DNA of 29,440 bases from positions 1-29,440 of the forward strand of contig CAUYUJ010004545.1 of assembly GCA_963575745.1 (NCBI GenBank). The letters are read 5' to 3'. This document shows positions 1 through 7,275 of this stretch, piece by piece. The position numbers and the translations under genes were made by a program. Source of the stretch: Prorocentrum cordatum (Eukaryota > Sar > Dinophyceae > Prorocentrales > Prorocentraceae). The stretch's first letter is position 1, and each line of letters begins with the position of its first letter. The notes beneath the pieces were generated by a model. The model had not been told where the DNA came from. It saw only the letters and a program-made list of their open reading frames with translations, and did no database searches.

Positions 1-1350
1 TTTCCGTGGCCTCTGGGGGTTTGGTTTCCGTGGCCTCTGGGGGTTCGGTTTCCGTGACACATGGGGGCTCGGTTTCCGTGGTCTCTGCTGGGGGCTCGGT
101 TTCCGTGGCCTCTGCTGGGGGCTCGGTTTCCGTTGCCTTCGCTGGGGGCTCGGTTTCCGTGGCCTCTGCTGGGGGCTCGGTTTCCGTGGCCTCTGCTGGG
201 GGCTCGGTTTCCGTGGCCTCTGTTGTGGGCTCGGTTTCCGTGGCCTCTGCTGGGGGCTAGGTTTCCGTTGCTTTCGATGGGGGCTCGGTTTCCGTCGCTT
301 CTGCTGGGGGCTCGGTTTCCGTCGCTTCTGCTGGGGGCTCGGTTTCCGTGGCCTCGGGGGGCTCGGTTCCGTGGCCTCGGGGGGCTCGGTTCCGTGACCT
401 CAGGGGGTTCGATTTCCATGGCTTCTGGGGGCTCCGTTTCCGTGGCTTCTGCTGGGGGCTCCGTTTCCGTGGCCTCTCGGTTTCCGTGGCTTCTGTTGGG
501 GGCTCAGTTTCCGTGGCCTCTGCTGGGTGCTCGGTTTCCGTGGCCTCTGTTGGGGGTTCGGTTTCCGTGGCTTTTGCTGGGGGCTCGGTTTCCGTGGCCT
601 TTGCTGGGGTCTCGGTTTCCGTCGCTTCTGCTGGGGATTCGGTTTCCGTTGCCTCTCGGGGCTCGGTTTCCGTGGCATCTGGGGGCTCGGTTTCCGTCGC
701 TTCTGCTGGGGGCTCGGTTTCCGTCGCTTCTGCTGGGGGCTCGGTTTCCGTCGCTTCTGCTGGGGGCTCGGTTTCCGTCGCTTCTGCTGGGGGCTCGGTT
801 TCCGTGGCCTCGGGGGGCTCGGTTCCGTGGCCTCGGGGGGCTCGGTTCCGCGACCTCAGGGGGTTCGATTTCCATGGCTTCTGGGGGCTCCGTTTCCGTG
901 GCTTCTGCTGGGGGCTCCGTTTCCGTGGCCTCTCGGTTTCCGTGGCTTCTGTTGGGGGCTCAGTTTCCGTGGCCTCTGCTGGGTGCTCGGTTTCCGTGGC
1001 CTCTGTTGGGGGTTCGGTTTCCGTGGCTTTTGCTGGGGGCTCGGTTTCCGTGGCCTTTGCTGGGGTCTCGGTTTCCGTCGCTTCTGCTGGGGATTCGGTT
1101 TCCGTCGCCTCTCGGGGCTCGGTTTCCGTGGCCTCTGGGGGCTCGGTTTCCGTCGCTTCTGCTGGGTGCTCGGTTTCCGTGGCCTCTGGGTGCTCGGTTT
1201 CCGTGGCCTCTGGGGGCTCGGTTTCCGCCGTAGTTCGTAGGGTTCGGTTCTGTGGTTTGTGGGGTTCGGTTCTGTGGCTTGTGGGGCTCGGTTTCTGTGG
1301 CTTCTGGGGGCTCGGTTTCCGTCGCTTTTGGGGTCTCGGTTTCCGTGGGG
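1..1350. repeat. 27/24-bp minisatellite with 456-bp higher-order duplication
   Basis: The stretch is a tandem array built on CTCGGTTTCCGTGGCCTCTG plus a short CTGGGGG-like end, giving units of 27 bp, or 24 bp when CTG is missing. Unit lengths are multiples of three, so several frames stay open on both strands: plus reads GGSVSVASA-type repeats, minus reads EATETEPPA-type repeats. A larger unit is also visible. The block 351-806 recurs at 807 to about 1165 with an exact 456-bp offset and few changes. I see no start context or non-repeat domain that would make any of these frames a gene. The units degrade towards 1350. Confidence 0.9.
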
Positions 1351-1359
1351 CCATGGGCC

Positions 1360-1544
1360 ATGGGCAGGCTGAGGAGGAAAGGGTGGGTGATTGGCCGGGG
1401 CCCCACATTCACACCGAAATTTCCAGGTGTAGTTCGGAGCAGGAAACGCTCGCAAATGTTCAACACGTGTTTTCTTGGGGTTGAGGGCGGGCCGAGGAGG
1501 AAGGGGGATGCTTGGCTGAGGCGCCGCTGAGGGGCTGAGGCCCC
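1360..1544. other. Non-repeat spacer, no gene recognised
   Basis: Between the minisatellite and the first CTC tract lies short non-repeat sequence. It contains a CACGTG site near 1463 and GGGTTGAGGGC-like text. No codon-biased frame, RNA gene or clear repeat was seen here. Confidence 0.4.
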
Positions 1545-1703
1545 CTCCTCTTCTTCCTGCTCTTCCTCCTCCCCCTCTCCCTCCCTCCTCCTCGTCCTCC
1601 TCCGCCGCCTCCTCCTCCTCCTCCTCATCATCCTCGTTCTCATCCTCCTTCTCCTCCTCCTCCTCCTCCTCCTCCTCCTCCTCCTCCTCCTCCTCCTCCC
1701 GCC
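1545..1703. repeat. CTC/CTT-rich trinucleotide tract
   Basis: Imperfect (CTC)n with CTT, CAT and CGT interruptions. The purest part is near 1650-1698. It reads as poly-Arg or poly-Glu on the minus strand, which is a by-product of the repeat. Confidence 0.85.
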
Positions 1704-1771
1704 TCTACTTCTCCTCCCCAGATGGCGCGGACCTTGCGCCTGACGGGGCCGAGGGGGTCCGCCTCCTCCCG

Positions 1772-1880
1772 CTAGCACTTCTGGATGACCCCGAAGAGCG
1801 GCATGCCCTCGACCAGCTTGTCGGTGGTCTCCAGCATCCCTGCCTCCCAGGGCTTCTCGACCAGATTGGGAGGAAATGTC
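1772..1880 (-). CDS. Candidate last exon of an unrecognised minus-strand gene
   Basis: Read on the minus strand, this segment encodes a short non-repetitive C-terminus ending EGMPLFGVIQKC and a TAG stop at 1772-1774. Codons in the last 25 residues end almost entirely in G or C, as expected for dinoflagellate coding DNA and unlike the surrounding repeats. The upstream minus-strand edge looks like a 3' splice site: a pyrimidine-rich stretch followed by GATCGAG|G at about 1881. The frame stays open to 2077 through an acidic Asp-rich run encoded by the GTC microsatellites, so the exon could be longer. No family is recognised. Upstream exons were not found. The alternative is a chance open frame, so confidence is modest. 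Confidence 0.4.
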
Positions 1881-1920
1881 CTCGATCGGAAAGACGAATC
1901 TCGGTAGAACTTTTGGCCCC

Positions 1921-1978
1921 GTGCTTCTCCTCCCCCCCTCCCCACTTTGGCGGGCTTTAGCTCCGAAACCTTGGGACT

Positions 1979-2013
<35 letters not shown>

Positions 2014-2107
2014 CGTCGTCGTCGACGTCGACGTTGACATGGGCGTCATCGTCATGCTCCTCCTCCCCCCTCCCCACTTCGGCGGGCTTATGCTCCGAAG
2101 CCTTGAG

Positions 2108-2167
<60 letters not shown>

Positions 2168-2250
2168 ATCGTCGGCGTCGGCGTCGGCGTCGGCGTCATC
2201 GTCGTGTTCCTCCTTCCCCTCTCCCCACTTCGGCGGGCTTAGGCTCCGAC
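1921..2250. repeat. Three copies of a 132-151 bp unit carrying GTC microsatellites
   Basis: A segment CCCCACTTCGGCGGGCTT followed by GCTCCGAA(G/A)CCTTG occurs at about 1941, 2073 and 2224, offset by 132 and 151 bp. The first two copies are each followed by a (GTC)n array of differing length, at 1979-2035 and 2109-2200; the third runs into unique DNA. Array length therefore varies between otherwise similar units. Open Ser-rich, Val-rich and Asp-rich frames across this block are by-products. Confidence 0.85.
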
Positions 2251-2615
2251 GCCGTGTAACCGACTGGGTGGTGGGCGGGAGGGTGGAGCCCGAAGCTCTT
2301 GGTCGTTGGATCTGTCCAAAGGTTGATGTTCAACTAGTTTCGAAGCCTTGTCCCTTAAAGCATTATCCCCTGCGTACCCATACCTCTGAACACACGCCCT
2401 GTCTTTTTGTTTTCTCCTGGGGGCCCGAGATGGCATGTTGAGCTGGGAGGTGGGGTGGCTCGAACGTTTCAGGAGCCGCGAACAGGATCGATGGTTGTAT
2501 CCCATCTCCAGAGTATGGGGTTCTTGTATTTCGTGTGATGCATCCGTCTTCTTCTCTCCTTCCCTCCTTCCAACCTTCCTTCCCGTCTTCCCTCATAATT
2601 ATCCAGATCCCACCG
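2251..2615. other. Unassigned sequence, no gene recognised
   Basis: This stretch is less repetitive and less GC-rich than its neighbours, with CTTCCCTCCTTCC-type pyrimidine runs near 2550-2595. Open frames on both strands are short and lack codon bias or recognisable domains. Confidence 0.4.
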
Positions 2616-2825
2616 TACCCAGATTCAATCACACTCAGGCTCACTCGTACCCAGACTCGCTCACACTGAGACTCAGTGATACACAGAGTCGCTCATACTC
2701 AGACTCTTTCTTAGATATCCCCCTTCGCACTCAGACCCTTTGCCTTCAGTTACATTCAGAACATCCATACTCTGACGCATTCGCACTCAGATCCACTCGT
2801 ACTCAGACTTTTGCCCTTCTCCTCC
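2616..2825. repeat. Degenerate CACTCAGACTCG-type repeat
   Basis: Variants of CACTCAGACTCG and TACCCAGACTCG recur about every 12-24 bases, with frequent substitutions. It looks like an old, diverged minisatellite and encodes nothing recognisable. Confidence 0.7.
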
Positions 2826-3080
2826 TCCCGCCCCGAGCGCTGCCGAGCGTTCGAGTCATATCCTCTCTTCCTCTTTCTTGTTGCTGCTTTGCTTGCGACT
2901 GCGCGTGCCATGGCTTCGTCGGTGCCATCCCTACTAAAAATACTCAACGTCAGAGTTGAGAGCTCCCCGGATTAACTGTATCGAAGACGCCTACGGCGAA
3001 TCACCACCGCCGCTCTGCCCTTTTGGAAACGCCTATGTGGCCGGACGTTGGGCTAGAGCTTGGCGAGGCTGTCGAACCAT

Positions 3081-3119
3081 GTGTTCCCCGAGTCGTCTTG
3101 GAAGGCCTGCGGGGAACAC
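3081..3119. other. Inverted repeat, 10-bp perfect arms
   Basis: GTGTTCCCCG at 3081-3090 is matched by its reverse complement CGGGGAACAC at 3110-3119, with a 19-base spacer. Extending outward gives 12 of 13 matching pairs. No T-run follows, so a terminator role is not supported. The surrounding 2830-3180 holds no recognised gene. Confidence 0.6.
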
Positions 3120-3184
3120 GTGGGGGGAGGTGAACACGAAGATAACTTCGATTTGGTGTCACTCGCCGATCTTAGGGCCTTTCC

Positions 3185-3395
3185 TGCGCAGTCTTGGGCC
3201 ATCTTGGGCTCTATTGGGAATTCTTGGCGGTCTGGGAGGCATACTGTGACCGCCTGGGAAGCCGTATTAGGGCTCCCTCGGGCTTTTTTGGATACATCTT
3301 GGCCGTGTTGGACGCATATCTGAAAGGCTGCCGCCTCTGCCGCCGACCCCGAATGAGGCTTTGTGTTTTCTTAGTTTTCAGGGTCGCTGCGCTCT
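3185..3395 (+). repeat. CTTGGGGCC-family dispersed repeat, copy with conserved tail
   Basis: Degenerate TCTTGGGC/TCTTGGGGCC motifs lead into GGCCGTGTTGGACGC at 3301-3315, then a less repetitive tail of about 80 bases. The same body-plus-tail order occurs at 12864-12960 on plus and at 18529-18440 on minus. Translated, all three share an AVLDA-like stretch followed by a Lys/Leu/Phe-rich tail. The order suggests a repeat family with a defined end rather than simple slippage DNA. No terminal inverted repeat or protein of its own was seen. Confidence 0.65.
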
Positions 3396-3450
3396 CCGCC
3401 ACCGCGGTCGGCATCGAGGGCACAGCGCTCGCCTCGAGACTCCGCACAAC

Positions 3451-3630
3451 TCTAGGCTCAGAGATGCCGCGTGCGAGATGCCCCGGGCCGTTTCGTCTGA
3501 GACATCTCGGCAAAGATGTCGCGCACAAGGTTGTCCAGCCAATTTCGTCTGAGGCATCCTCACGACTCTAGGCTCAAAGATGCCGTGTGCGAGATGCTCC
3601 AGGCCGTTTTGTCTGAGACATCGTGGCACG
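3451..3630. repeat. 116-bp tandem duplication
   Basis: The block starting TCTAGGCTCAGAGATGCCG at 3451 recurs at 3567 with an exact 116-bp offset and a handful of transitions. The shared text includes GTGCGAGATGC and GTCTGAGACATC. The copies lie between two CTTGGGGCC-type blocks. Confidence 0.85.
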
Positions 3631-3659
3631 CCTCTGGCCCGTTGGGCCGGCGAATTTCG

Positions 3660-4075
3660 CCCCCCCCCTCCCCCCCTCCCCCGGGGCCCGAAAAGTCTCC
3701 TCTTGGGGCTCTCTTGGGCTGCGCTTGGGGCGCTCCTGGGCGCTCTTGGGCTTGTATTGGGCCTCTCTTGGGCCCCTCTTGGGGCTCTCTGGGGCAATTT
3801 GGGGGCCATTTTGAGGCTTCAAGAGCCCATTGGAAGTGAAAAGGCGAGGTGGCAAACAAACATTCATTTTCTTTAGGTTTGTTTGGAAGATTCTGGCCTC
3901 TCGGGGGCGTCCTTGGGAGGCTCCGTGGCTTCTTGGGGCCGTCTTGGGGCGGTTTTTTGGAGCCTCTTGTAGGCTTGCTGGGAGCTATCTTCAGGCATCG
4001 AGGGCTATCTTGAACGATCTTGGAGGCCATCTTGAGCTTTCTTGCGGCATATTGGCGCCATATCCGCGAAACCCC
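3660..4075 (+). repeat. CTTGGGGCC-family repeat block with internal head motif
   Basis: From 3700 the sequence is dense in CTCTTGGGGCTCT and CTTGGGGCC variants. At 3851-3906 a different segment, GGCAAACAAACATTC then a T-rich run and CTCGGGGG, interrupts it. Similar head segments occur at 11741-11800 and 11911-11970. The block continues to about 4050. Long open frames in all six frames arise from GC-rich, stop-poor repeats. Confidence 0.7.
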
Positions 4076-4254
4076 TCCTCCAGCCCCAGGGGGAGGGGGT
4101 ATGGGGGAGGGGTAAACCCCTCCCCGAAGGGGAAAAAGGGGATTGAGCAGAGCGGGCTCCCTAAACCACCTCCGCCCAGAGGGCTGGTGGGATTAGACCT
4201 CGCCATCCCTGGTGTACGGCTTCCTACAGAAAAGCGAGTTTGACATCATGGGGC
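4076..4254. other. Spacer with G-rich and C-rich runs
   Basis: The stretch begins with CCCCTCC, GGGGGAGGGGG and AAACCCCTCCCC runs that can pair locally, and ends in less biased sequence. No gene is supported. Confidence 0.4.
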
Positions 4255-4262
4255 CTTCTTGG

Positions 4263-4590
4263 TCAGCATGTGTTTTTTGAAAGGACCCCAAAAAACACTT
4301 CCCACGGCTGCCACAGAGATGCCCTGGGAGGCCCCAAGAGGCTCCGACAGGCCCCCAATACTGGCCCAGGGGGCTCGAAGAGGGCCCCAAGACGGATCCA
4401 AGACGGCTCAGGAAAGCTGGCCAGCACGTGTTTTTTGAGAGGGCCCCCCAAAAACACTTCCCACGGCTGCCCAAGAGATGCCCTGGGAGGCCCCAGGAGG
4501 GTCCAAAAGGGCCCCAAGACTGGCCAAGGGGGCTCCGAGAGGGCCCCAGGACGGTTCCAAGACGGCCCAAGAAAGCTGGCCAGCACCCCT
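4263..4590 (-). repeat. 158-159 bp tandem repeat units
   Basis: Two full units and the start of a third are visible. The landmark CCAGCACGTGTTTTTTGAGA recurs as TCAGCATGTGTTTTTTGA at 4263 and CCAGCACCCC at 4580, giving offsets of 158 and 159 bp. Each unit contains CACTTCCCACGGCTGCC, GAGATGCCCTGGGAGGCCCC and CTGGCCAGCA. The unit is 53 codons long, or one base short of that, so minus-strand frames stay open over several units. Related units recur at 6455-7170. The CTTGGGGCC motif reads on the minus strand here. Confidence 0.85.
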
Positions 4591-4692
4591 AAGAGGGCCC
4601 GAGCGGCCACCGGATTCATTTCGGCTCGAACCAAGTTTTCGCCACATGCATGTGTATTTTCGTTCAGGCCTCCATTCGTTTTGGCCATTTAC

Positions 4693-6351
4693 ATGCTTGC
4701 GAAAACAACGATCCCACCATCACGTGCATCTTCCTACGTTGCTCACAGGGAGTGCTTCACAACAGTTCAACGCCTGTTTGAAAATGGTAACGTGGCGAGG
4801 GCACTGCGCATGATGGTTGAGCCCGCGGGTACGATTTCGGGTCGTGGTCTGACCGGGACTAATTCGAGCTCCCGTGGAAGACAAATCGACATTGAGCAAA
4901 TCCAGGGATATTTTTTGGCTCAATACATGCTCGTGCGGGAGGCAAAAGACTTGTGTGGTGATATCTATGTGCCAGCGTCTCAAATCCAAGTTGAGTTGCA
5001 TGATGATTGCCATGACGAGTTTTTAGCGGCTGCCTTGCGCTTTCGTACAGCAGACGTTGGCAAGTTAGACTTGGACATGAGCCACACCGCGGAGACTCAG
5101 ACACTCCACCCTTGCCATGAGGAGATCCAGCGGCGTCGGTGGACTTCTGTTTGGCAGATTTATCCAGTTGCGCTGCCGCGCGATTCCGCCACCGCGCTCG
5201 GGCGGGCGCCTGGGGGTGGGGGGGCGCCGGGGGGGTGGGGTCCACGGAGCCCGGCTACCACAAGCGTCGTGTTTGGGCCCATATTCTGCCTGGAAGGCCA
5301 AAAACGCAGGGACTCGGTCTTAAAAATGAGCGCCTCTTGGGCTCGATGCGTCGGGGGGCCTTAATTATTGCTTCGCAGGGAGCGAAAGGGCCCGACACGC
5401 ACACACACCTACCGCTGAGCGCGGTGGCTGATTATTTAGCGCAATGGCACCCTGTCTTAGATTCTCCAGAACCTCAATGTGGATTCTCTTTGTGGCAGAT
5501 GGGGGCCGTCACGCGGTTGCGAGGGGCGTTTTTGGCTGGCAGAATGAGGAATGGAACGATCGTGCAATTTTGTCGCAACCACTCGAATGCTTTAGACGGC
5601 CTTTCGCATCTTCAGTCGTTCGTGCAGGCATTCCAGCCCGTACTCGGTGTGATCACCGCAGAGGTCAGTCTCTTGAAACCATCTGAGAAAGAAGTGTTTT
5701 TGCAGCTCCTAGTCATCCCATTCAGTCAGAAACACTGGAGCTCTTTCGAGGCGCGTTTCTTGAGATCGTGTAATGCGGTTGAAAAGATTGGCGTCGCAAG
5801 TAATCGTATCTCTTCAAATGATATCATAGAGTGGCTAAGCGCGTGCCACTTGGTTGACGAGTACGGCACAAACAAACATTCTGCATTTCCCCAGCAGGTA
5901 CGCGACTCCAGTCACCAAGCAGGTCCTAGATGTGGAGGGTATCGCGGCCAATTGTGCGGACAACTGGAAAGCCGACAATAAGTGCAAAAGCGTTGCCTTG
6001 ATGTCATCAAGCGCAGCCCAGTTCTCGGATCTTGACAGATGGGGCACGGCTGTCACAGTAAGGAAGCGCCAGGCGCTCGGCCGTATAGCTGGCCATTGCC
6101 GCGCGGCGCTCGACCGAGTGAAAGGTTGGCGCGTGCGTGGCCAGTTCCATCCTTTCACAGACAGTCATAGGACTAAGTTCAAGACGTGGTGCGCTAATTA
6201 TCCAGCTGAACGCATGCAAAGCTACGCAGCTCCTGAAATGGCTGTGCATGCGCCGGGTCAAAAACCCCCGGCTGCTGCGCCGCGCAGTGCGGATGGCCGC
6301 CGCGGGCGGGCCAACGTGGGGCGGCGTGCATTGCGCGTGGAGACGCCCTGA
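4693..6351 (+). pseudogene. Unrecognised protein gene split over three frames
   Basis: Three successive non-repetitive frames appear to belong to one protein. Segment 1 starts at ATG 4693 (MLAKTTIPPSR) and is protein-like to about 5135. Segment 2 resumes in another frame at about 5250-5896 (including GALIIASQGAKGPD and VVDE-like helical text). Segment 3 runs in the first frame from about 5922 to TGA 6349-6351, including DRWGTAVTVRKRQALGRIAG. The first switch coincides with a GC-rich insert (5136-5300) that has a partial copy at 6360-6450. The second is removed by excising 25 bases, 5898-5922, which start GT, end AG and lie between direct repeats AGCAGGT. Joined there, the protein reads SAFPQQVLDVEG. 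I do not recognise the family. It could be a decayed retrogene, a spliced gene with a very short intron, or a transposon passenger. It is flanked on both sides by 158-bp-type repeats. Confidence 0.5.
5136..5300. repeat. Partial repeat shared with 6360-6450
   Basis: CCAGTTGCGCTGCCGCGCGA at 5165-5184 parallels CCAGAGGCGCTGCCTTGCGA at about 6391, with similar upstream sequence (GGACTTCTG versus GGGCTTCTC). CATATTCTGCCTGGAAGGC near 5280 parallels CATATTCTGGTTCGAAGGC near 6436. Between the two shared parts this copy has a GC-rich insert of about 75 bases with G-runs. It sits exactly where the split gene changes frame. Confidence 0.55.
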
Positions 6352-6359
6352 GAAGAGAA

Positions 6360-6450
6360 ATGGGCTTCTCAGTTGAATTATATTCGACATCCAGAGGCGC
6401 TGCCTTGCGATTCCATGTATTTCGCATGAGGGTGCATATTCTGGTTCGAA
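6360..6450. repeat. Second copy of the 5136-5300 repeat
   Basis: This shorter copy keeps both conserved parts without the GC-rich insert. It lies between the end of the split gene and the next cluster of 158-bp-type units. Confidence 0.55.
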
Positions 6451-6454
6451 GGCA

Positions 6455-7170
6455 TAAGAGAGAGGGGCCGCCGAGAGGGCCCCAAGACGGCCCAGGACGG
6501 CTTGCCAGCAAGTGTTTTTTGAGAGGGCTCCCCAAAAACGCTTCCCACGGTTGCCCAGGATATGCCCCGATAGGTCCCAACAGGCTCCCGGAAGGCCCCA
6601 AGATTGGCCCAGGGGGTTCCGAGAGGGCCCCAAGACGGCCCCCACAACGGCCCAAAACAGCTGGCCAGCAAGTGTCTTTTTGAGAAGGTCCCCAAAGTGT
6701 CTTTTGAGAAGGTCCCCAACGACGCTTCGCGCGGTTGCCCGCGAAGTGCCTGGGGGGGCTCCGAGAGGCATTACTAGGGCCCCAGGATTGGCTCCAGGGG
6801 CTTCGAGCGGGCCCCAAGACGGCTCAGGAAAGCTGGCCAGCAGTTTTTTTGGTTATATATATATATATATATATGCATATGGTTGTTTGTTTGTTTGTTT
6901 GTTTGTTTGTTTGTTTGTTTGTTTGTTTGTTTGTTTGTTTGTTTGTTTGTTTGTTTTTGTTTTGTGGAGGTGCTCCGAGAGACCCTAAGGGGCTCCAAAA
7001 GGGCCCCCATCCTGCCCAATGGGGGCTCTGAGAGGGCCCCAATGCGGCCCCAGGACGGCCCAGGAAAGCTGGCCAGCAAGTGTCTTTTGAAAGGGGCCCC
7101 CAAAAACGCTTCCCACGGTTGCCCAAGAGATGCCTGAAGAGGTCCAGAGGGGGCCCAAAAGTGGCCCCGA
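6455..7170 (-). repeat. Second cluster of 158-bp-type units
   Basis: At least three diverged units are recognisable by CCAGCAAGTGTTTTTTGAGA or its variants at about 6507, 6667 and 7074, by CGCTTCCCACGGTTGCCC, and by GGGCCCCAAGACGGC. Within the 6660-6730 unit a short GTGTCTTTTGAGAAGGTCCC segment is itself duplicated. At 6848-6965 microsatellites take the place of the GTGTTTTTTGAGAG part of a unit. Orientation matches the cluster at 4263-4590. Confidence 0.8.
6853..6959. repeat. (TA)n followed by (GTTT)n microsatellites
   Basis: A run of about eleven TA dinucleotides (6853-6874) is followed by GCATATG and then about nineteen GTTT units to 6959. The pair interrupts a 158-bp-type unit at its T-run, right after CTGGCCAGCAG. 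Confidence 0.95.
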
Positions 7171-7189
7171 AGTGCCTCCGATGGGGGGC

Positions 7190-7220
7190 AGCCCTGCTCC
7201 ATTGCCCTGCTCCATTGCCC
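7190..7220. repeat. Short tandem repeat CCCTGCTCCATTG x2
   Basis: CCCTGCTCCATTG occurs twice head to tail just upstream of the transposon gene. It may be near the element edge, but no inverted partner was found near 11640-12100. Confidence 0.6.
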
Positions 7221-7275
7221 CCTTGCTGAGGAAAAAGGGGCGACTGAAAAAGGGAATCCGCTAGGCCGCCCGCCC

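Noticed and set aside
257-1408. 383-codon minus frame rich in Thr, Glu and Pro, and matching plus frames rich in Gly, Ser, Val.
   Set aside because: Both come from a 27-bp repeat whose length is a multiple of three; several frames are open at once and no non-repeat domain is present.
4909-4922. TTTTTTGGCTCAAT, resembling the end of the dinoflagellate spliced leader (ATTTTGGCTCAAG).
   Set aside because: The 5' part of the leader is absent, the match is about ten bases and it falls inside a protein-like frame.
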